NCBI GenBank assembly: GCA_007570785.1
Contig: ML664173.1
Span: 14,603,933-14,667,932, forward strand
From: Antilocapra americana
Taxonomy: Eukaryota; Chordata; Mammalia; Artiodactyla; Antilocapridae
DNA: 64,000 bases
Reading direction: 5' to 3'
Shown: positions 31,573-42,757 of the stretch, piece after piece
Position numbering within the stretch: position 1 is the first letter of the stretch
How the letters are laid out: each line of letters begins with the position of its first letter
Position numbers and translations under genes: made by a program
The notes under the pieces: model-generated
Database searches by the model: none
The model's input: only the letters and a program-made list of their open reading frames with translations
Told to the model about the DNA's origin: nothing

Positions 31573-31834
31573 CGTGTCTGCAGGTGGGTGTGCATGCCTA
31601 CAGCACAAGGAGGGCCAGAACTTCTACTCCCCAGGTGGAGCAAATCTCCTTTTCCATCCTAATATGGGGCTACACAAAAGAATTTGCCCAAAGGACTCCA
31701 TTCTTTACAAATACACAAAAATTGAAAACCCCCAAACTAGCCTGGGAACAACTGTATCTTGCTCATCTCAGCCCAAATTGGACATCAGAAGCCATGGAGA
31801 TGAAGTTTTAACCCATGAGATGCTGATAAAATCA
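31573..31834. other. Unassigned DNA
   Basis: The 165-residue + frame through here (31466-31963) crosses the GA tract and a MIR, so I do not accept it. Confidence 0.35.
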
Positions 31835-32040
31835 GTCATTTCCAGCTTCTACCAAGCATTTCCTCTGGGCCAGTCCTGGCTGTGCACTTTGGAGAGGCCG
31901 TCTCGTCAAATTCCCACATCAACCCTGTCATCATCTACACTTTATAAAGGGACAAGTAGATAGGAAGTAACAGTACCAGGATTCACTCCCGGGCTGCCTG
32001 ATCCCAGAACGCATGTTCTCCATCAGTGTACAAGACTGCC
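31835..32040 (-). mobile_element. MIR SINE
   Basis: 'gcatttcctctgggccagtc' and 'gattcactcccgggctgcct' match reversed MIR. Confidence 0.65.
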
Positions 32041-32300
32041 TTTGGAGGTAGCAAGCACGTGAACTTGACCTCAGGAACCGACACTGCAACTATCAGCATT
32101 TTCCAGCTTCTTGGAAGCGATTCCTCACAAATGAGATGCTAGGTGGGAGGTAGCCTCTCACACTAGCCTCCTACAGGTGATCGTGGCTGCAGTAGGGGAG
32201 CTGGTCCTACACCTTATAGCCATGGTGTGCGTTGCTTCTAAATTTGGACAACTAGCTTATAACTGGCCAACCCCGGCTTCCAAGAATAACTACTAAAGCT
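32041..32300. other. Unassigned DNA
   Basis: No gene or repeat recognised. Confidence 0.3.
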
Positions 32301-32507
32301 GGACTTAAACACATAATATGTACAAACATGGATGACCCTTGGGAACATTAGCCTGAGAGAAATAAACTGGTCACAAAGAGCCAATATGGCAGCATCTTTT
32401 CTGATCACAACCGAATGAAACTAGAAATCAATGATAAGAAGAAAACTAGAAAAGTCACACATACGTGGAGATTAAACAACAGGCTATTGAATGACTAATG
32501 GATTACC

Positions 32508-32604
32508 TTTTCCTTCTCAGGGTATCTTCCTGACTCAGGGATTGAACCTGGCTCTCCCTCGTTGCAGGCAGACTGTTTACCGACTGAGCCACAAGAGAAG
32601 CCCT
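32508..32604 (-). mobile_element. Bov-tA head fragment inside L1
   Basis: 'tccttctcagggtatcttcc' to 'gagccacaagagaagccc', about 97 bp of the head region in reverse. Confidence 0.85.
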
Positions 32605-33388
32605 TAATGGGTCAATAAAGAAACAAAAAAAAAGAAATTTAAAAATACCTTGAAATGAAAATGGAAATACAACCTACCAAAACTTATGGAATGCAGTTAT
32701 AAGATGAAAGTTAATAGAAATAAAAATGCTTACTTGAAACAAGAAAATTCTCAAACAACCTAACTTTATACAAGGAACTAGAAAAAGAATAAATGAAGCC
32801 CAAAGTTAGTAGAGGAAATAACCAAGATCAGAGGAGAAATAAAAAAGACTAAAGAGGAGAAATATAAGATCAATGAAACTAAGAGCTGTTTCTTTAAAAA
32901 GTTCAATAAAATTGACAAAACTTTAGACTCATTCAAAAATAGAGAGAAAGGACTCAAAACCAGAAATGAAAGAGGAGACATTACAATTGTTACCACAGAC
33001 ATAGAGGATCATAAGAGACTACTACAAACAATTTTATGGCAAACAGATTGGACGACCTAGAAGAAATGGATACCTTCTTAGAAACATAAAGCCTTCCAAG
33101 ACTGAATCAAGAAATAGGAAATCTGAATAAACCAACTACTAGCATGAAGATTGACTCAGTAATCAAAATCCTCCCAATAAACAGAAGTCCAGAACCAGGC
33201 AGCTTCATGGTGAATTCCTTCAGATGGTCAGAGTAGAATTAATACCAATCCTTGTCAAACTCCTTCAAAAGAAAGAACAAGAAGGAATACTTACCAACTC
33301 ATTTTATGAGGCCAGGATTACTCAGACATAGGAACCAGAAAAGGACACCACAAGAAAAGACAGTCACAGGCCAATATCCTTGATGAAT

Positions 33389-33598
33389 GGGCTTCCCCGG
33401 TGGCTCAGTGGTAAGGAATTCACCTGCCAATGCAAGAGACACGAATTTGATCCCTGGGTCAGGAAGATCCCCAGGAGAAGGAAATGGCAACCCATTCCAG
33501 TATTCTTGTCCAGAGAACCCATGGACAGAGGAGCCTGGCAGGCTGCATTCCACGGGGTCACAAGAGTCAGACATGACTTAGCAACTAAACAACAACAG
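33389..33598 (+). mobile_element. Bov-tA SINE inside L1, 11-bp target duplication
   Basis: Full copy, 'gggcttccccggtggctcag' to 'agcaactaaacaacaaca'. Flanks 'tccttgatgaa' (33378-33388) and 'tccctgatgag' (33599-33609) are the duplicated L1 target. Confidence 0.92.
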
Positions 33599-34221
33599 TC
33601 CCTGATGAGTAAAGATGTAAAAATTCTCAATAAAATATTAGCAAACCTAATTCAACAATATATTAAAAGGATCATACACCTCAATCAAAAGGCATTTATT
33701 CCAGGAATACAACATATATATACACATTATTATTAGTAGTAGTAGTAAGAAGAATGAAATCTTAACATTTGCAACAACAAGATGGACCTTGATTGCATTA
33801 TGATAAGGAAAGTGAGTCAGACAGAGAAAAATGATACACTCTCAATTATATGTGGAATCTAAAAGAAAAAAACCAAGCTCATAGATGCAGAGAACAGATT
33901 GGTGGTTGTCAGAGGTGAGGGGAAGCATGAAAGGGGTAAAGGGAATCAAAATGTATAAACTTCCAGTTATAAAACAAGTCTTGGGGAGGTAATATACAAC
34001 AGGCAACTAAAGTTAATAATTCTGTATTATACATTTGCAAGTTGCAAAGAGAGTAAATCTTAAAATATCTCAGCACAAGAAGAAAATCTGTAACTCTGTA
34101 TGATATGGACGTTAATTAAACTTGATTGTCATGATTTCACAATACATGCAAATATTAAATCATTGTGCTGTGCATCCGAAATTAATATAAAACTGTATGT
34201 CAATTATACCTCGGTAAAGAA

Positions 34222-34635
34222 AAAGAAAGAAAAAAAGAAAGTGATTAAGATGTGTCTTTTCCCCCAAATACAAATGGAATGAAGGGTTTGGAACAGCTAG
34301 GCCCGCAGGAAATGTCCCCAAAGAGGGCTGCAGGGGATCTGGGTGTCAAGCCTTCAGCATCTGTCCCTGGTCCTCCTGCTACCACCACATGTCCTGAGCC
34401 TTCCCACACACCCCAGATGATGAACAGGTTAGTCTTCAGCTGAGGGTGGCCCTGCAGCAACCTCTCCAAAATTAACCCCTTGCTCCCCTTCTCCTCCTCT
34501 GCTTTTCCCTTCTCCCCTTCCCCGTGGTTTGCCCTCCTGGCCTGAGCCACAGCCGCAAACAGCTGGTATGCTCCTCTGGTTCCTCTGGCTTCGTGTTTCC
34601 ACTGTGCCTAACTTGGCTCCGACTATGGGAACCAC
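34222..34635. other. Unassigned DNA
   Basis: Pyrimidine-rich from 34450 to 34520. No gene or repeat recognised. Confidence 0.35.
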
Positions 34636-35362
34636 AGTGAAACAGGAGAGGGAAAAATTTGGCTTAAAACTCAACATTCACAAAACTAAGATCATGGCAT
34701 CAGGTCCCATCACTTCATGGCAAATAGATGGGGAAACAATGGCAACAGTGAGAGGCTTAATTTTTGAGGGGCTCCAAAATCACTGCAGATGGTGACTGCA
34801 GTCATGAAATTAATAAAAGTCGCCTGCTCCTTGGAAAAAAAGCTATGACCAACCTAGACAGCATATTAAAAAGCAGAGGCATTCCTTTACCAACAAAGGT
34901 CTGTCCAGTCAAAGCTATGGTTTTTCCACTAGTCATGTATGGATGTGAGAGTTGGACTATAAAGAAAGCTGAGCTCCAAAGAACTGATGCTTTTGAACTG
35001 TGGTGTTGGAGAAGACTCTTAATGGTTCCTTAGACTGCAAGGAGACCCAACTGATTAATCCTAAAGAAAATCAGGATTTCCCTAAATATTCACTGGGTGG
35101 ATTGATGCTGAAGCTGAAATTCCAGTACTTTGGCCACCTGATGGAAATAATCAACTCATTGGAAAAGACTCTGATGCTGGGAAAGATTGAAGGCAGGAGG
35201 AGAAGGGGATGACAGAGGATGAGATGGTTGGATGGTATCACCGACTCAATGAACATGAATTTAAGTACGCTCCAGGAGTTGGTGATGGACAGGGAGGCCT
35301 GGCGTTCTGTAGTCCACAGGATGGCAAAGAGTCAGACATGACTGAACAACTGAACTGAACTG
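34636..35362 (+). mobile_element. BovB LINE, 5'-truncated, 11-bp target duplication
   Basis: About 730 bp, the longest uninterrupted forward BovB here: the ORF2 end plus the 3' UTR, finishing 'gaacaactgaactgaactg'. Perfect duplication 'atgggaaccac' at 34625-34635 and 35363-35373. Confidence 0.95.
34650..35033 (+). pseudogene. BovB ORF2 C-terminal remnant
   Basis: Reads as the end of the RTE-type ORF2 polyprotein behind the RT domain, with 'LNIHKTKIMAS' near 34660 and 'LVMYGCESWTIKKAELQ' near 34920. A frame change near 34780 divides it into two frames. The RT catalytic core is absent. It is a dead fragment of a protein that in intact elements performs target-primed reverse transcription. Confidence 0.85.
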
Positions 35363-35499
35363 ATGGGAACCACCAAGTTAAAGCAGAGCCAGTTCAAAAC
35401 TGCATTTACCATCACAGTTCAGGTGGTTCTAGGACCAGCTTTTGGTGGTGGGTGATGAGGAGACAGGGTCCATAATTTAATGATCATAAAATGACATGC

Positions 35500-35680
35500 T
35501 TCTGGTGCACACCATGTGAAAAGGGTTTTACAATCATTGTTTCTTTTCATGCTCACAACAAAGCTATGGTGGTAGTGTGAGCCCATTTTACAGATTAGGA
35601 AACTGAAGCTCTGAGTGATGATACAAACTGCCCAAGGTCCCAAGCTTTGAATCATTGAGCCATGCTGCTTCTTCTGGTCT
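35500..35680 (-). mobile_element. MIR SINE
   Basis: 'gagcccattttacagattag', 'ggaaactgaagctctgagtg' and 'actgcccaaggtcccaagct' form reversed MIR. Confidence 0.85.
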
Positions 35681-36064
35681 TGGAGGAATCCAGACACCTC
35701 TTCCCCTCCCATGAAGAAAGAGGACGGCAAGTGTCTTCTTTTGGGATGAAAGACAGGGACAGTCATGACTTCTATCATGCCTTTGGGCAGCTGTGATGAC
35801 AGGAGTGAGAAAGTGGCCGGGCAACACCCACTGCCGAGGCCCCCAGTGACTAAGCTCATCAGACGTCCAAAGACGTCTAATGAACAGGCTGGCCACTGGT
35901 GGGGCCCTGCAGGTGAGGCTTTCAATAAACCTCCAAAATTTGTGTCCAGGTGTCCTCGAGGGAAACCTTGAATGGAACAGGAAGTTGTAAAGAAGGACGT
36001 GGCACAGAAGGGACAGTCTCACCTGATTTGTGTTGGCAGTGATGCCATCACTACTGGCCGTGAT
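35681..36064. other. Unassigned DNA
   Basis: The 202-residue minus frame (35588-36196) covers this stretch, but both its ends are MIR sequence and no domain is evident. I treat it as chance. Confidence 0.4.
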
Positions 36065-36450
36065 GACAGTAATAACCAAAGCACCACTGTTTGAGTGCCC
36101 ACCGTGAACCAGGCACTTGCTCTGATCGTCCACATCCTTGTTGCTAAAAGTGTCATCCATCGGCATCACCCGAAAGCTAACTACAAATAAAGGCACTCAG
36201 GCCCTACCCCAACCTTGCTGAGTCAGAATCTCCATTTTTCACAAGGTCCTCAGGTGATTCACAGGCATTGCCTCACACCTTGTCTTATTCAGTCCTTAGT
36301 GCCACATTCCCAGGAAATTGTGCTTTTTCTGTTCAGATTTTACAGATGAGGCAACTGAGGCCCAGGGATCTGAATTTCATTGTCCAGGGACAAGAGGAGG
36401 AAATAGTTGGAATCTCATCCTGTGGGCAATGCAGCTTCCAACCTAAGAAA
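36065..36450. mobile_element. MIR, MER5A-like and MIR fragments
   Basis: 36065-36150 is reverse MIR ('tgagtgcccaccgtgaacca'). 36190-36270 is MER5A-like hAT ('tgctgagtcagaatctccat', 'cctcaggtgattcacaggca'). 36270-36450 is a second reverse MIR ('ttttacagatgaggcaactg'). Confidence 0.65.
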
Positions 36451-36859
36451 GAGGCGATGGGAAGTTTATGAGCTGTTCTCTGATTCTGGGCTTTTGATTC
36501 TTGTCTTTTAACCAGGCTGCCCCTGCAAGGACACCTGAGGCTCCCTGCAAGCAGGAGGAGTTACTCAAGGGCTGCTCTGGACCTCAGTCTTGCCCCTTCC
36601 TCCTGTATCCCAAATGGGGCTTCCCTGAACTTGGGCACAGCAGCCCCTTGAGGGAGGCGCGTGGAAGGGCAGTGCCCAGAGGGAAACAAGGACGCTCTCT
36701 CACCTGCTGCTCCAGCTTGGTCCTCCTGACACTCAAAGGCAGCCAAAGGGGGCCAACCTAGGGCCTGCTGGGTTAGCCCAGCTCCCAGAGAGCCAGAGGC
36801 ATTCTCTCCCCTGCCCAGGAATGTGGCGCCTACTCTCTCCTCCAGGAAGCCCATGAAGC
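36451..36859. other. Unassigned DNA
   Basis: No gene or repeat recognised. Confidence 0.3.
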
Positions 36860-37075
36860 CACGCGACCTACGCCAGCGGCATCTTGGCCCGTGGGGCTGT
36901 AGCCCACGCCGCGTCTCATTCTGAACTCCTCAATCTCTCCCATTAGCTGAAATTGCAGGTTCAGAGCACAAACATCGCCGCCTGTCACTGCTGCTGCACG
37001 TCCTCCACCAGCCGGGAATGGTCTCGTCTCCTTCAATCCATCACGGAGGGTTTCTATCGCTCTCCCTCTGTGAGC
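36860..37075. promoter_or_regulatory. Candidate conserved non-coding block
   Basis: Repeat-free with retained CpGs: 'cacgcgacctacgccagcgg', 'ctcccattagctgaaattgc' and 'caaacatcgccgcctgtcac'. Short; the call rests on composition only. Confidence 0.3.
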
Positions 37076-37246
37076 CCTTCCCCCAGCCCCTGGCCCAGGG
37101 GAGTTGCCGGGCTGCCAGGTGGGAGGAGAGAGGTAGCAGGAAGCCCAGGCCCTGAGCCCGATAGCACCTGGAGAATCCAGCCCCGACCACTGAGCAGGCC
37201 TGCTTCAGACCCAGAGGAAGCAAATGAGGAGGTGGCGGGAACAGAA

Positions 37247-37448
37247 GGGTTAGTTGCTCAGTCGTGTCTGCCTCTGCGATCCCTTGGACTGTAGCCAGCC
37301 AGGCTCCTCTGTCCATGGGATTCTCCAGGCCAGAATACTGGAGTGGGTTGCCATTCCTGTCTTCAGGGTAGCTTCCCAACCCAGGGATCAAACCTGGGTC
37401 TCCTGCATTGCAGGCAGATTCTTTACCATCTGAGCCACAGTAAAGCCC
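37247..37448 (-). mobile_element. Bov-tA SINE
   Basis: 'gggttagttgctcagtcgtg' to 'ctgagccacagtaaagccc', a full reverse Bov-tA. Confidence 0.93.
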
Positions 37449-37529
37449 TCAGCAGGAGCAGAGGCCTTCCCTAACACTTGGGATGTACACTCGCTGCCCC
37501 TGGAGATGAAGTCACTGTTTTTAAATCGC

Positions 37530-37662
37530 GAATCTGGGGGCCTCATCCCTGGGCATTCTGACTCCAGGTATCTGGGGCAGAGCCTGAGAACCTGCATTTT
37601 TAAACAGAGCTGCTCCCTGTGATTCTGAGGCCATAGGTCCCCAGACCCAAAAGTTGAGCAAC
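37530..37662 (+). mobile_element. MER5A-like hAT
   Basis: 'ctgggcattctgactccagg', 'gcctgagaacctgcattttt' and 'ctgtgattctgaggccatag' follow the MER5A order. Confidence 0.65.
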
Positions 37663-38272
37663 TTGGTTGATGGAGCCTGTTATCAGTAGGTTAGGCCAGA
37701 TGGTGCTGTTGTAACAAACAACCCCCACAGCCTCAAGGGCTTAATACAATAAAGATTCATTTCTTGCGTCTCCATGCCCAAAGCTAGTGGGCTGGAGGTT
37801 CCTTTCATTGAGGTTATTCAGAGACCCACCTGAGGAAACTCATCTAGATCAGATTTCTGTGAATGCCAGTGAAGAGCACAGCTGGGGGTTTGAGCTGACA
37901 AGTGCTCCAGCCTGAAAGCAGCATGGAGCACTCCTGCCCACAACCCACTGGCAGAACTAATGCCAGCACCCTGCCCGGCTTTGAGAGGATGGGGAGAAGT
38001 AACCCCCCAGTGTGTGCCAGCAGAGAGAGAGGAGTGGAATACTGGGGAACTGTCTGGGCAGTCCCCCTGGACGGCACTGGGGCTGAAAGTCCAGCCCCTG
38101 CCTGCTGACACCTGACCCACTGGCTACAGCCCAGCAAGACGGACCACATGAGCTGAAGCCTGGGCCCGCCGTTTGTTTCCATGGCACTTAGTCGTCGCCA
38201 AAGTTTAGTCACATGCATTACTGCGTTCATGATTCTTGCTGCAGCAGAGTTACTTATACATGTATGTTATTT
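37663..38272. repeat. LTR-like start, otherwise unassigned
   Basis: 37690-37790 'gctgttgtaacaaacaaccc' and 'aataaagattcatttcttgc' resemble the end of a mammalian LTR in reverse. The continuation to 38272 is unassigned. The 128-residue minus frame is not a gene. Confidence 0.3.
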
Positions 38273-38280
38273 GTTATGTT

Positions 38281-38413
38281 GTGTGTGTGTGTGTTAGTCG
38301 CTCAGCCGTGTCCGACTCTGTGCGATCCCATGGATTGTAGCCCGCTAGGCTTCCCGGTCCATGGAATTCTCCAGGCAAGAACACTGGAGTGGGTTGCCAT
38401 GCCCTTCTCCAAA
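38281..38413 (-). mobile_element. Bov-tA SINE without head, 8-bp target duplication
   Basis: (GT)n tail 'gtgtgtgtgtgtgttagtcg' then Bov-A text to 'gccatgcccttctccaaa'. Short duplication 'gttatgtt' at 38273-38280 and 38414-38421. Confidence 0.88.
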
Positions 38414-38421
38414 GTTATGTT

Positions 38422-38530
38422 ACATCATTTCACTTAGTTTTCAGAGCAGTTGAGCGTATAACCCTTGAGGCCACAGTTAGTTACAGAGGAGGACTGAGGT
38501 TAGTGCCCAGGTTGGGGCTCCTACTCCAGG
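38422..38530 (-). mobile_element. MIR-like fragment
   Basis: 'catcatttcacttagttttc' and 'ctcctactccagggccc' suggest reversed MIR. Confidence 0.4.
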
Positions 38531-38822
38531 GCCCTTGCCATCAGGCTCAGGCCAAGGCAGAGCCAGCGCAGGTTGGTCCCAGGAACTTCAGGCTTGCTGG
38601 TTTGGGTTGGGCCTCCCTCAGTGCACGAGGTCCTCTGCCCTTGGAAGTCTCACATTAGGTCCTCAAGGGTCCAACTCTGCTCTCCCACACGTACGATGCC
38701 GCTGTCAGCCCCAGAGCTAATCAACTTTCTTTCTCTTTTATCTGCTAGGAAAAGGGAGACTCCATCAGCCCCCAACCACCAGAACTCTCCCTATTAACAT
38801 TTAGGCCCGCCTCGCCAATCCT
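38531..38822. other. Unassigned DNA
   Basis: No gene or repeat recognised. Confidence 0.3.
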
Positions 38823-39120
38823 GGGGCTTCCCTCATAGCTCAGGTGGTAAAGAATCTGCCTGCAATGTAGGAGACCCTGGTTTGACTCCTGGGTCAGGAA
38901 GGTCTCCCAGAGAAGCAATATTCTTAGGCTTCCCTTGTGGCTCAGCTGGTAAAGAATTCGCCTGCAATGCGGGAGACCAGGGTTTGATCCCTGGGTTAGG
39001 AAGATCCCCTGGAGAAGGGAAAGGCTACCCACTCAAGTATTCTGGCCTGGAGAATTCCATGGATACTGTTCTTGGGGGTCACAAAGAGTCAGACGTGACT
39101 TTCACTTCTCACTTTCACTC
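38823..39120 (+). mobile_element. Tandem Bov-tA pair, first copy truncated
   Basis: Copy 1 (38823-38926) has a head 'ggcttccctcatagctcag' and stops soon after 'tcaggaaggtctcccagag'. Copy 2 (38927-39120) starts at once with 'ggcttcccttgtggctcag' and runs into the tail 'ctttcacttctcactttcac'. Head-to-tail arrangement. Confidence 0.88.
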
Positions 39121-39864
39121 CAAGCCTGGCCGACAACAGGCGTCAGGATTCAAGTTTAAGGGTAATGGGGAACTTGCAAGTGAGTGGTGTATCTGAGACT
39201 AGGTAGGTTTTTCTGTGGGCTATGAGGGCAGGAGTTTGGGGTCGGGGAAGACTTGTCCAATCATTTTTGGGAAATTAAGGAGATGAAAAAATTAGTCTAA
39301 TCAAACTCTTATTTTACTGCCTAGCTATGAAACCCCGGCTAGAAGAGGCCAGTGAAAACAGGAAAATCTGGCTACACAGTCCACATTCTCAAATCTTCCC
39401 AGGGCCCCAAGAAACTGTGGAGGCCCACAGAGGTCCTGAGGCTGTCTTCAGGTAGGGCTGAGTGCTCGCCACAGCAGTGCAGCGAAGTGACTGTTGTGAA
39501 CACAAGAACTCAAATGCGGCCACTTCTGTACTTTTCATCTTAAAGTAGGTTTGTGCCCCCTCATACATGACTTATTTTCTCCTAAGAAAAATACAACATG
39601 TGGGCTCAGGGGTTCCCAGATCACCTGAGAGAGTGTGTGCTGTGACTGAGTCACTCCATAACCTTCAACCCACACCTTATTTTCCCCTGCCTCATTGTTT
39701 TGCACCCACTCTCACCCCAGAGAGTCAAAGGGGGGGTGGAGAAGAATGAGCTTGGGCCCGCTGACCCTCCACTAGGGTATACTCTTGGGGTGTGTGGCCT
39801 CAGATAATGAAACTTCACAGAGCCTGGGAGTTGAGGGGCAGGGGGAAGGGATAATTTTCAAGTT
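39121..39864. other. Unassigned DNA
   Basis: No gene or repeat recognised; small + frames are unremarkable. Confidence 0.35.
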
Positions 39865-39985
39865 CAAAGGCCTAGGATGGAGTTCCTGGCTCAATGATTT
39901 CCTATCTACGTGGTCTTGATAAATCTCTTATTCTTGCTAACTTCCTTATCCATAAAATAGGACAATAATAACCATCTGCTTTCTA
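39865..39985 (+). mobile_element. MIR SINE
   Basis: 'ggagttcctggctcaatgat' and 'tccttatccataaaatagga' mark forward MIR. Confidence 0.7.
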
Positions 39986-39999
39986 AGACTTTTCAGTTC

Positions 40000-40420
40000 T
40001 TTCCTCCAACAAATATTTATTGAGTAGGTGCAACAGTTGGTGGGGGCAGAAGGGAGTAGACAATAACCAAGTGGACTAAGGAGGTAACTATTGTCATGGT
40101 AAGTGTCATGAAAGAGGCAATCAGGATGGTGAGATAAAGGGTAATGGGGTGAAGCTGGGAGACGGCTATTTAGACTAGGAGATCAGAGAATGTCTCTCTG
40201 AGGAGGTAACATTTGATCTCGGGCTAAAGTGCGTGTGAAGATCTGGGGCAATGTATTCAGACCGAGGGAAGTGCCAAGGCCCTGTGGTAGGAAAGGGCTT
40301 GGCAGGCTGGCAGGCACTGGGGCAGCCTGCTAGTGTTTTGGGAGAAGACAAAGTACTCAGTGAGGCCAGCCCTGGGAGAAAAGTGAGCTCCAATTTAGGC
40401 CACAGTGAACAAGGCCTAGG
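40000..40420 (-). mobile_element. L2 LINE remnant
   Basis: 'caacaaatatttattgagta', 'tctctctgaggaggtaacat', 'gtgtgaagatctggggcaat' and 'gccaaggccctgtggtagga' are the reversed 3' part of L2 in proper order. Confidence 0.85.
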
Positions 40421-41079
40421 GACTAGTAGGTGGAAGTCCAGGCTTCCTGCCTTGTCATTTCTCCAAGTCCAGACCTGTCCCTGCCTTATAGCTGTCCCAG
40501 GGGAACCAGAAGTGGTTAGGCAGCTGGCTAGACTGCCCTGGGATCAGAGAAGCCTTCCCATCTCACCTGGGCAAGCTCAGGCACTCAGTTGGTCTGGCTC
40601 ATAGGAAGAGAACTGCTCATGAGCTCTCAGGTCCAGACATTGGGAAGGGCTGGTGCTCTCACTCCTAGCCAGGTAGGCCTGGATGAATCCTCCCAGGAGG
40701 CACCTGGGCACCCACTCAGCAGCCCTGTTTCTGCCCTCCAGTCTATACACACAGAGGAAGAGTGACCTCTAGTGATGGATGCCTGGCAGAGAGCTCAGTT
40801 GCCCAGCTGGCTGCCACCAGGCCCTGCTTCAGCACCCAGAGTGGGCAAAGGTGGGGCAAGACTTCGTGGGAACCAAGGAACCCAAGGCAGTTGTGGACCC
40901 AGAGTGCAGGCTGTTCTCTGAGGGGTGAGAAACAGCCTTGCATGCTGGCCAGGGCACTCGGCTGGGCTAAGGAGCCCTAAACAGAACCCAAGGCTGGGTG
41001 ATCTACGGGTCTGAAAGTCCCCTGGCCTCAGTTTCCCCTTCTAGGCTGTTCAAGATCCCCATGAGTCTCCTATCAAGAC
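40421..41079. other. Unassigned DNA
   Basis: No gene or repeat recognised. Confidence 0.35.
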
Positions 41080-41215
41080 TCTACGGTAGGTATTGGTCTC
41101 TTCATTTTAGAGATGGAGACACGGAGGCACATATGGGGAGACAAAGTACCAGAGCCAAGATTCAAGTCAAGATCAGTGACATCCAAAGCCCACCCCTTTC
41201 CATTGTGCCTCACCC
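41080..41215 (-). mobile_element. MIR SINE
   Basis: 'cttcattttagagatggaga', 'cacggaggcacatatgggga' and 'agattcaagtcaagatc' are reversed MIR. Confidence 0.7.
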
Positions 41216-41329
41216 TCCCTAAGCCTGGACCTCACCAGGGGACCTGCACTGCTCAGGACACGGGTGAGCTCCGGGGCAGCCCTCTGGGGACCCATCGGGG
41301 GCTGCATGGTATGGGAGGCAGAGACTACT

Positions 41330-41442
41330 CAGTGTGCATGAGCAGGAAGCCCGTGTGGGCAGGGTACTTGTGTGTGCAGGGCCCATGTGGATACAGGGTC
41401 CACGCATGTGTGCAGGGTCTGTGTGTGTGCAGGAGATGGCTT
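41330..41442 (+). repeat. Imperfect GTGTGCAGG-type tandem repeat
   Basis: Units such as 'cttgtgtgtgcagggcccat', 'gcatgtgtgcagggtctgtg' and 'tgtgtgcaggagatgg' recur with variation. The frames over it are products of this repeat. Confidence 0.65.
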
Positions 41443-42334
41443 GTCCAGCAAGCCATGGGCCTTCCCAGGTCTACCAGGCATCCTCCTTTTATTCTTACCC
41501 AGGAAACTTGCAGAGCCCCCCATCTCAGGATTGAGGGCAGGAGTGGAGGGTAGCCGCTGAGGATCCCCTCTATTGTGTCTTCCTGATCATTTGCATTTCC
41601 ATCCGCACAACTGAAGAACCTGACAGGAAGACCCTCAGAGGTGCTGATGTCTGAGTCTTCTCTACAACATCCAGCTTCAGGAGGGATGCCTCCGATGGCG
41701 AAGACCCACTGCGTCCCTCAGCACAACCCATTCCAATCTGCAGCATCCATTCGTCAGAGAAAATTCCTATTTATGCTGTCATCTGCCTCTCATGAACTTT
41801 GAACTATCAAGTCTAGCTTTTTTCCTAGAGTCATATGAGAAAACTCCATGAAGCCTTCTTATGATATCTTTGACAACACTTACTAAAAATTCTTCTAAGA
41901 GATCTCCTGCAGCTTGCAGAGGGATTCCCTCCAGTTACTGCCTGAGAACTGGTCAGTACACAGTGAGAGGCTACTAGAGGTTGAGAAAGAACCACTGCAA
42001 AGCAGTAAGTCCAACAGATTCTCAGTTTCACACCTGGCTGGAACTAGTTTGTGTTCCTGCCAGCCCAAATGGAAAGACCTCATAATAAACAGGGCATGGG
42101 GTAAAAATCCTTGGAAGTGGGGGCATATTAGATCTAAACAAAAGAGTATTCTGGATCAGCATAATAAAGCATAGAAGTGATGAAACCTCCTGGATGAATG
42201 ATTGTGGGGAAGAAAAGAAGAACTGGGGACCAGGGTCAGGGCTTGAAGTATAGCTTACTGTCCACTACACACCTTTTTCATTGCTTGGAATTTTTACTGT
42301 GTATATATATTCCTTTTAAAAAACTTTTTTTTTT
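41443..42334. other. Unassigned DNA with a perfect octamer
   Basis: A perfect ATTTGCAT octamer (POU-type) is at 41589-41596. 41790-42220 may be old LTR. No gene recognised. Confidence 0.35.
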
Positions 42335-42450
42335 TTAAGAGGGCAGGCTCTGGAGGTAGACTATTTGAGAATCTGGCTCCAACTCTTCTAAGCTGGTTAA
42401 ACTCAGGCAAATCACTGAAACACTCCAAGCCTCGGATTTCTCATGGATGA
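42335..42450 (+). mobile_element. MIR SINE
   Basis: 'gagaatctggctccaactct', 'aactcaggcaaatcactgaa' and 'cctcggatttctcatggatg' mark forward MIR. Confidence 0.7.
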
Positions 42451-42499
42451 AATGAATTTTGTCCTTTTGTTTCAGATGGCCATGACCATCCCTCAGTTC

Positions 42500-42612
42500 C
42501 AGAGATAGGCATATTATTATGATCTTAGGTGGTGGGGTCTCTGGAGGTGATTAGATCATGAGGGTGGAACCCTCAGGAATGCAGTTAGTGCCCTCATATA
42601 AGAGCCGCTGGA
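42500..42612 (+). mobile_element. MLT1/MST LTR fragment
   Basis: 'ggtgattagatcatgagggt', 'ggaaccctcaggaatgcagt' and 'agtgccctcatataagagcc' are the centre of an MLT1C/MST LTR. Confidence 0.75.
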
Positions 42613-42748
42613 TTTGAAAAAAAAATTGAAAAAGAAGAGACACATGTATATGTATAACTGAGTCAGTTTGCTGTACACCTGAAGCTAACATAACATTGTT
42701 AATAAACTGTTTCAATGCAAAATAAAAAGTTAAAAAATTTAAAAAAAA
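42613..42748 (+). mobile_element. Ruminant L1 3' end, short
   Basis: 'agacacatgtatatgtataa' and 'gtttgctgtacacctgaagc' with an A-rich tail are the L1 terminus. Confidence 0.85.
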
Positions 42749-42757
42749 ACTCTTCTG

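Larger units (their letters stand above)
32396..33733 (+). pseudogene. L1 ORF2 remnant
   Basis: ORF2 encodes the endonuclease and reverse transcriptase used for L1 retroposition. Only the middle third is present. It carries several stops and frame changes and is split by SINEs at 32508-32604 and 33389-33598. The part coding the catalytic YADD box is not seen. It cannot be functional. Confidence 0.75.
32301..34221 (+). mobile_element. Old L1 LINE, internally deleted, hit by two SINEs
   Basis: 32396-33733 follows L1 ORF2 from the endonuclease-RT linker into the start of the RT region: 'aaactagaaatcaatgataa', 'acattacaattgttaccaca', 'gaagaaatggataccttctt' and 'aggccaatatccttgatgaa'. After 33750 comes the L1 3' UTR, 'gatacactctcaattatatg', ending 'tgtcaattatacctcggtaa' with an A-rich tail. 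Most of RT and the C-terminal part is deleted between these. Two Bov-tA copies break it. Confidence 0.85.

Noticed and set aside
31026..31643. 205-residue frame on the minus strand
   Set aside because: It runs through the GA tract and a Bov-tA SINE; chance frame.
35588..36196. 202-residue frame on the minus strand
   Set aside because: Both ends lie in MIR sequence, no domain or codon pattern is seen and no splice signals fit.
41113..41553. 146-residue frame with Cys/Val-rich end
   Set aside because: Derives from MIR and the GTGTGCAGG repeat.
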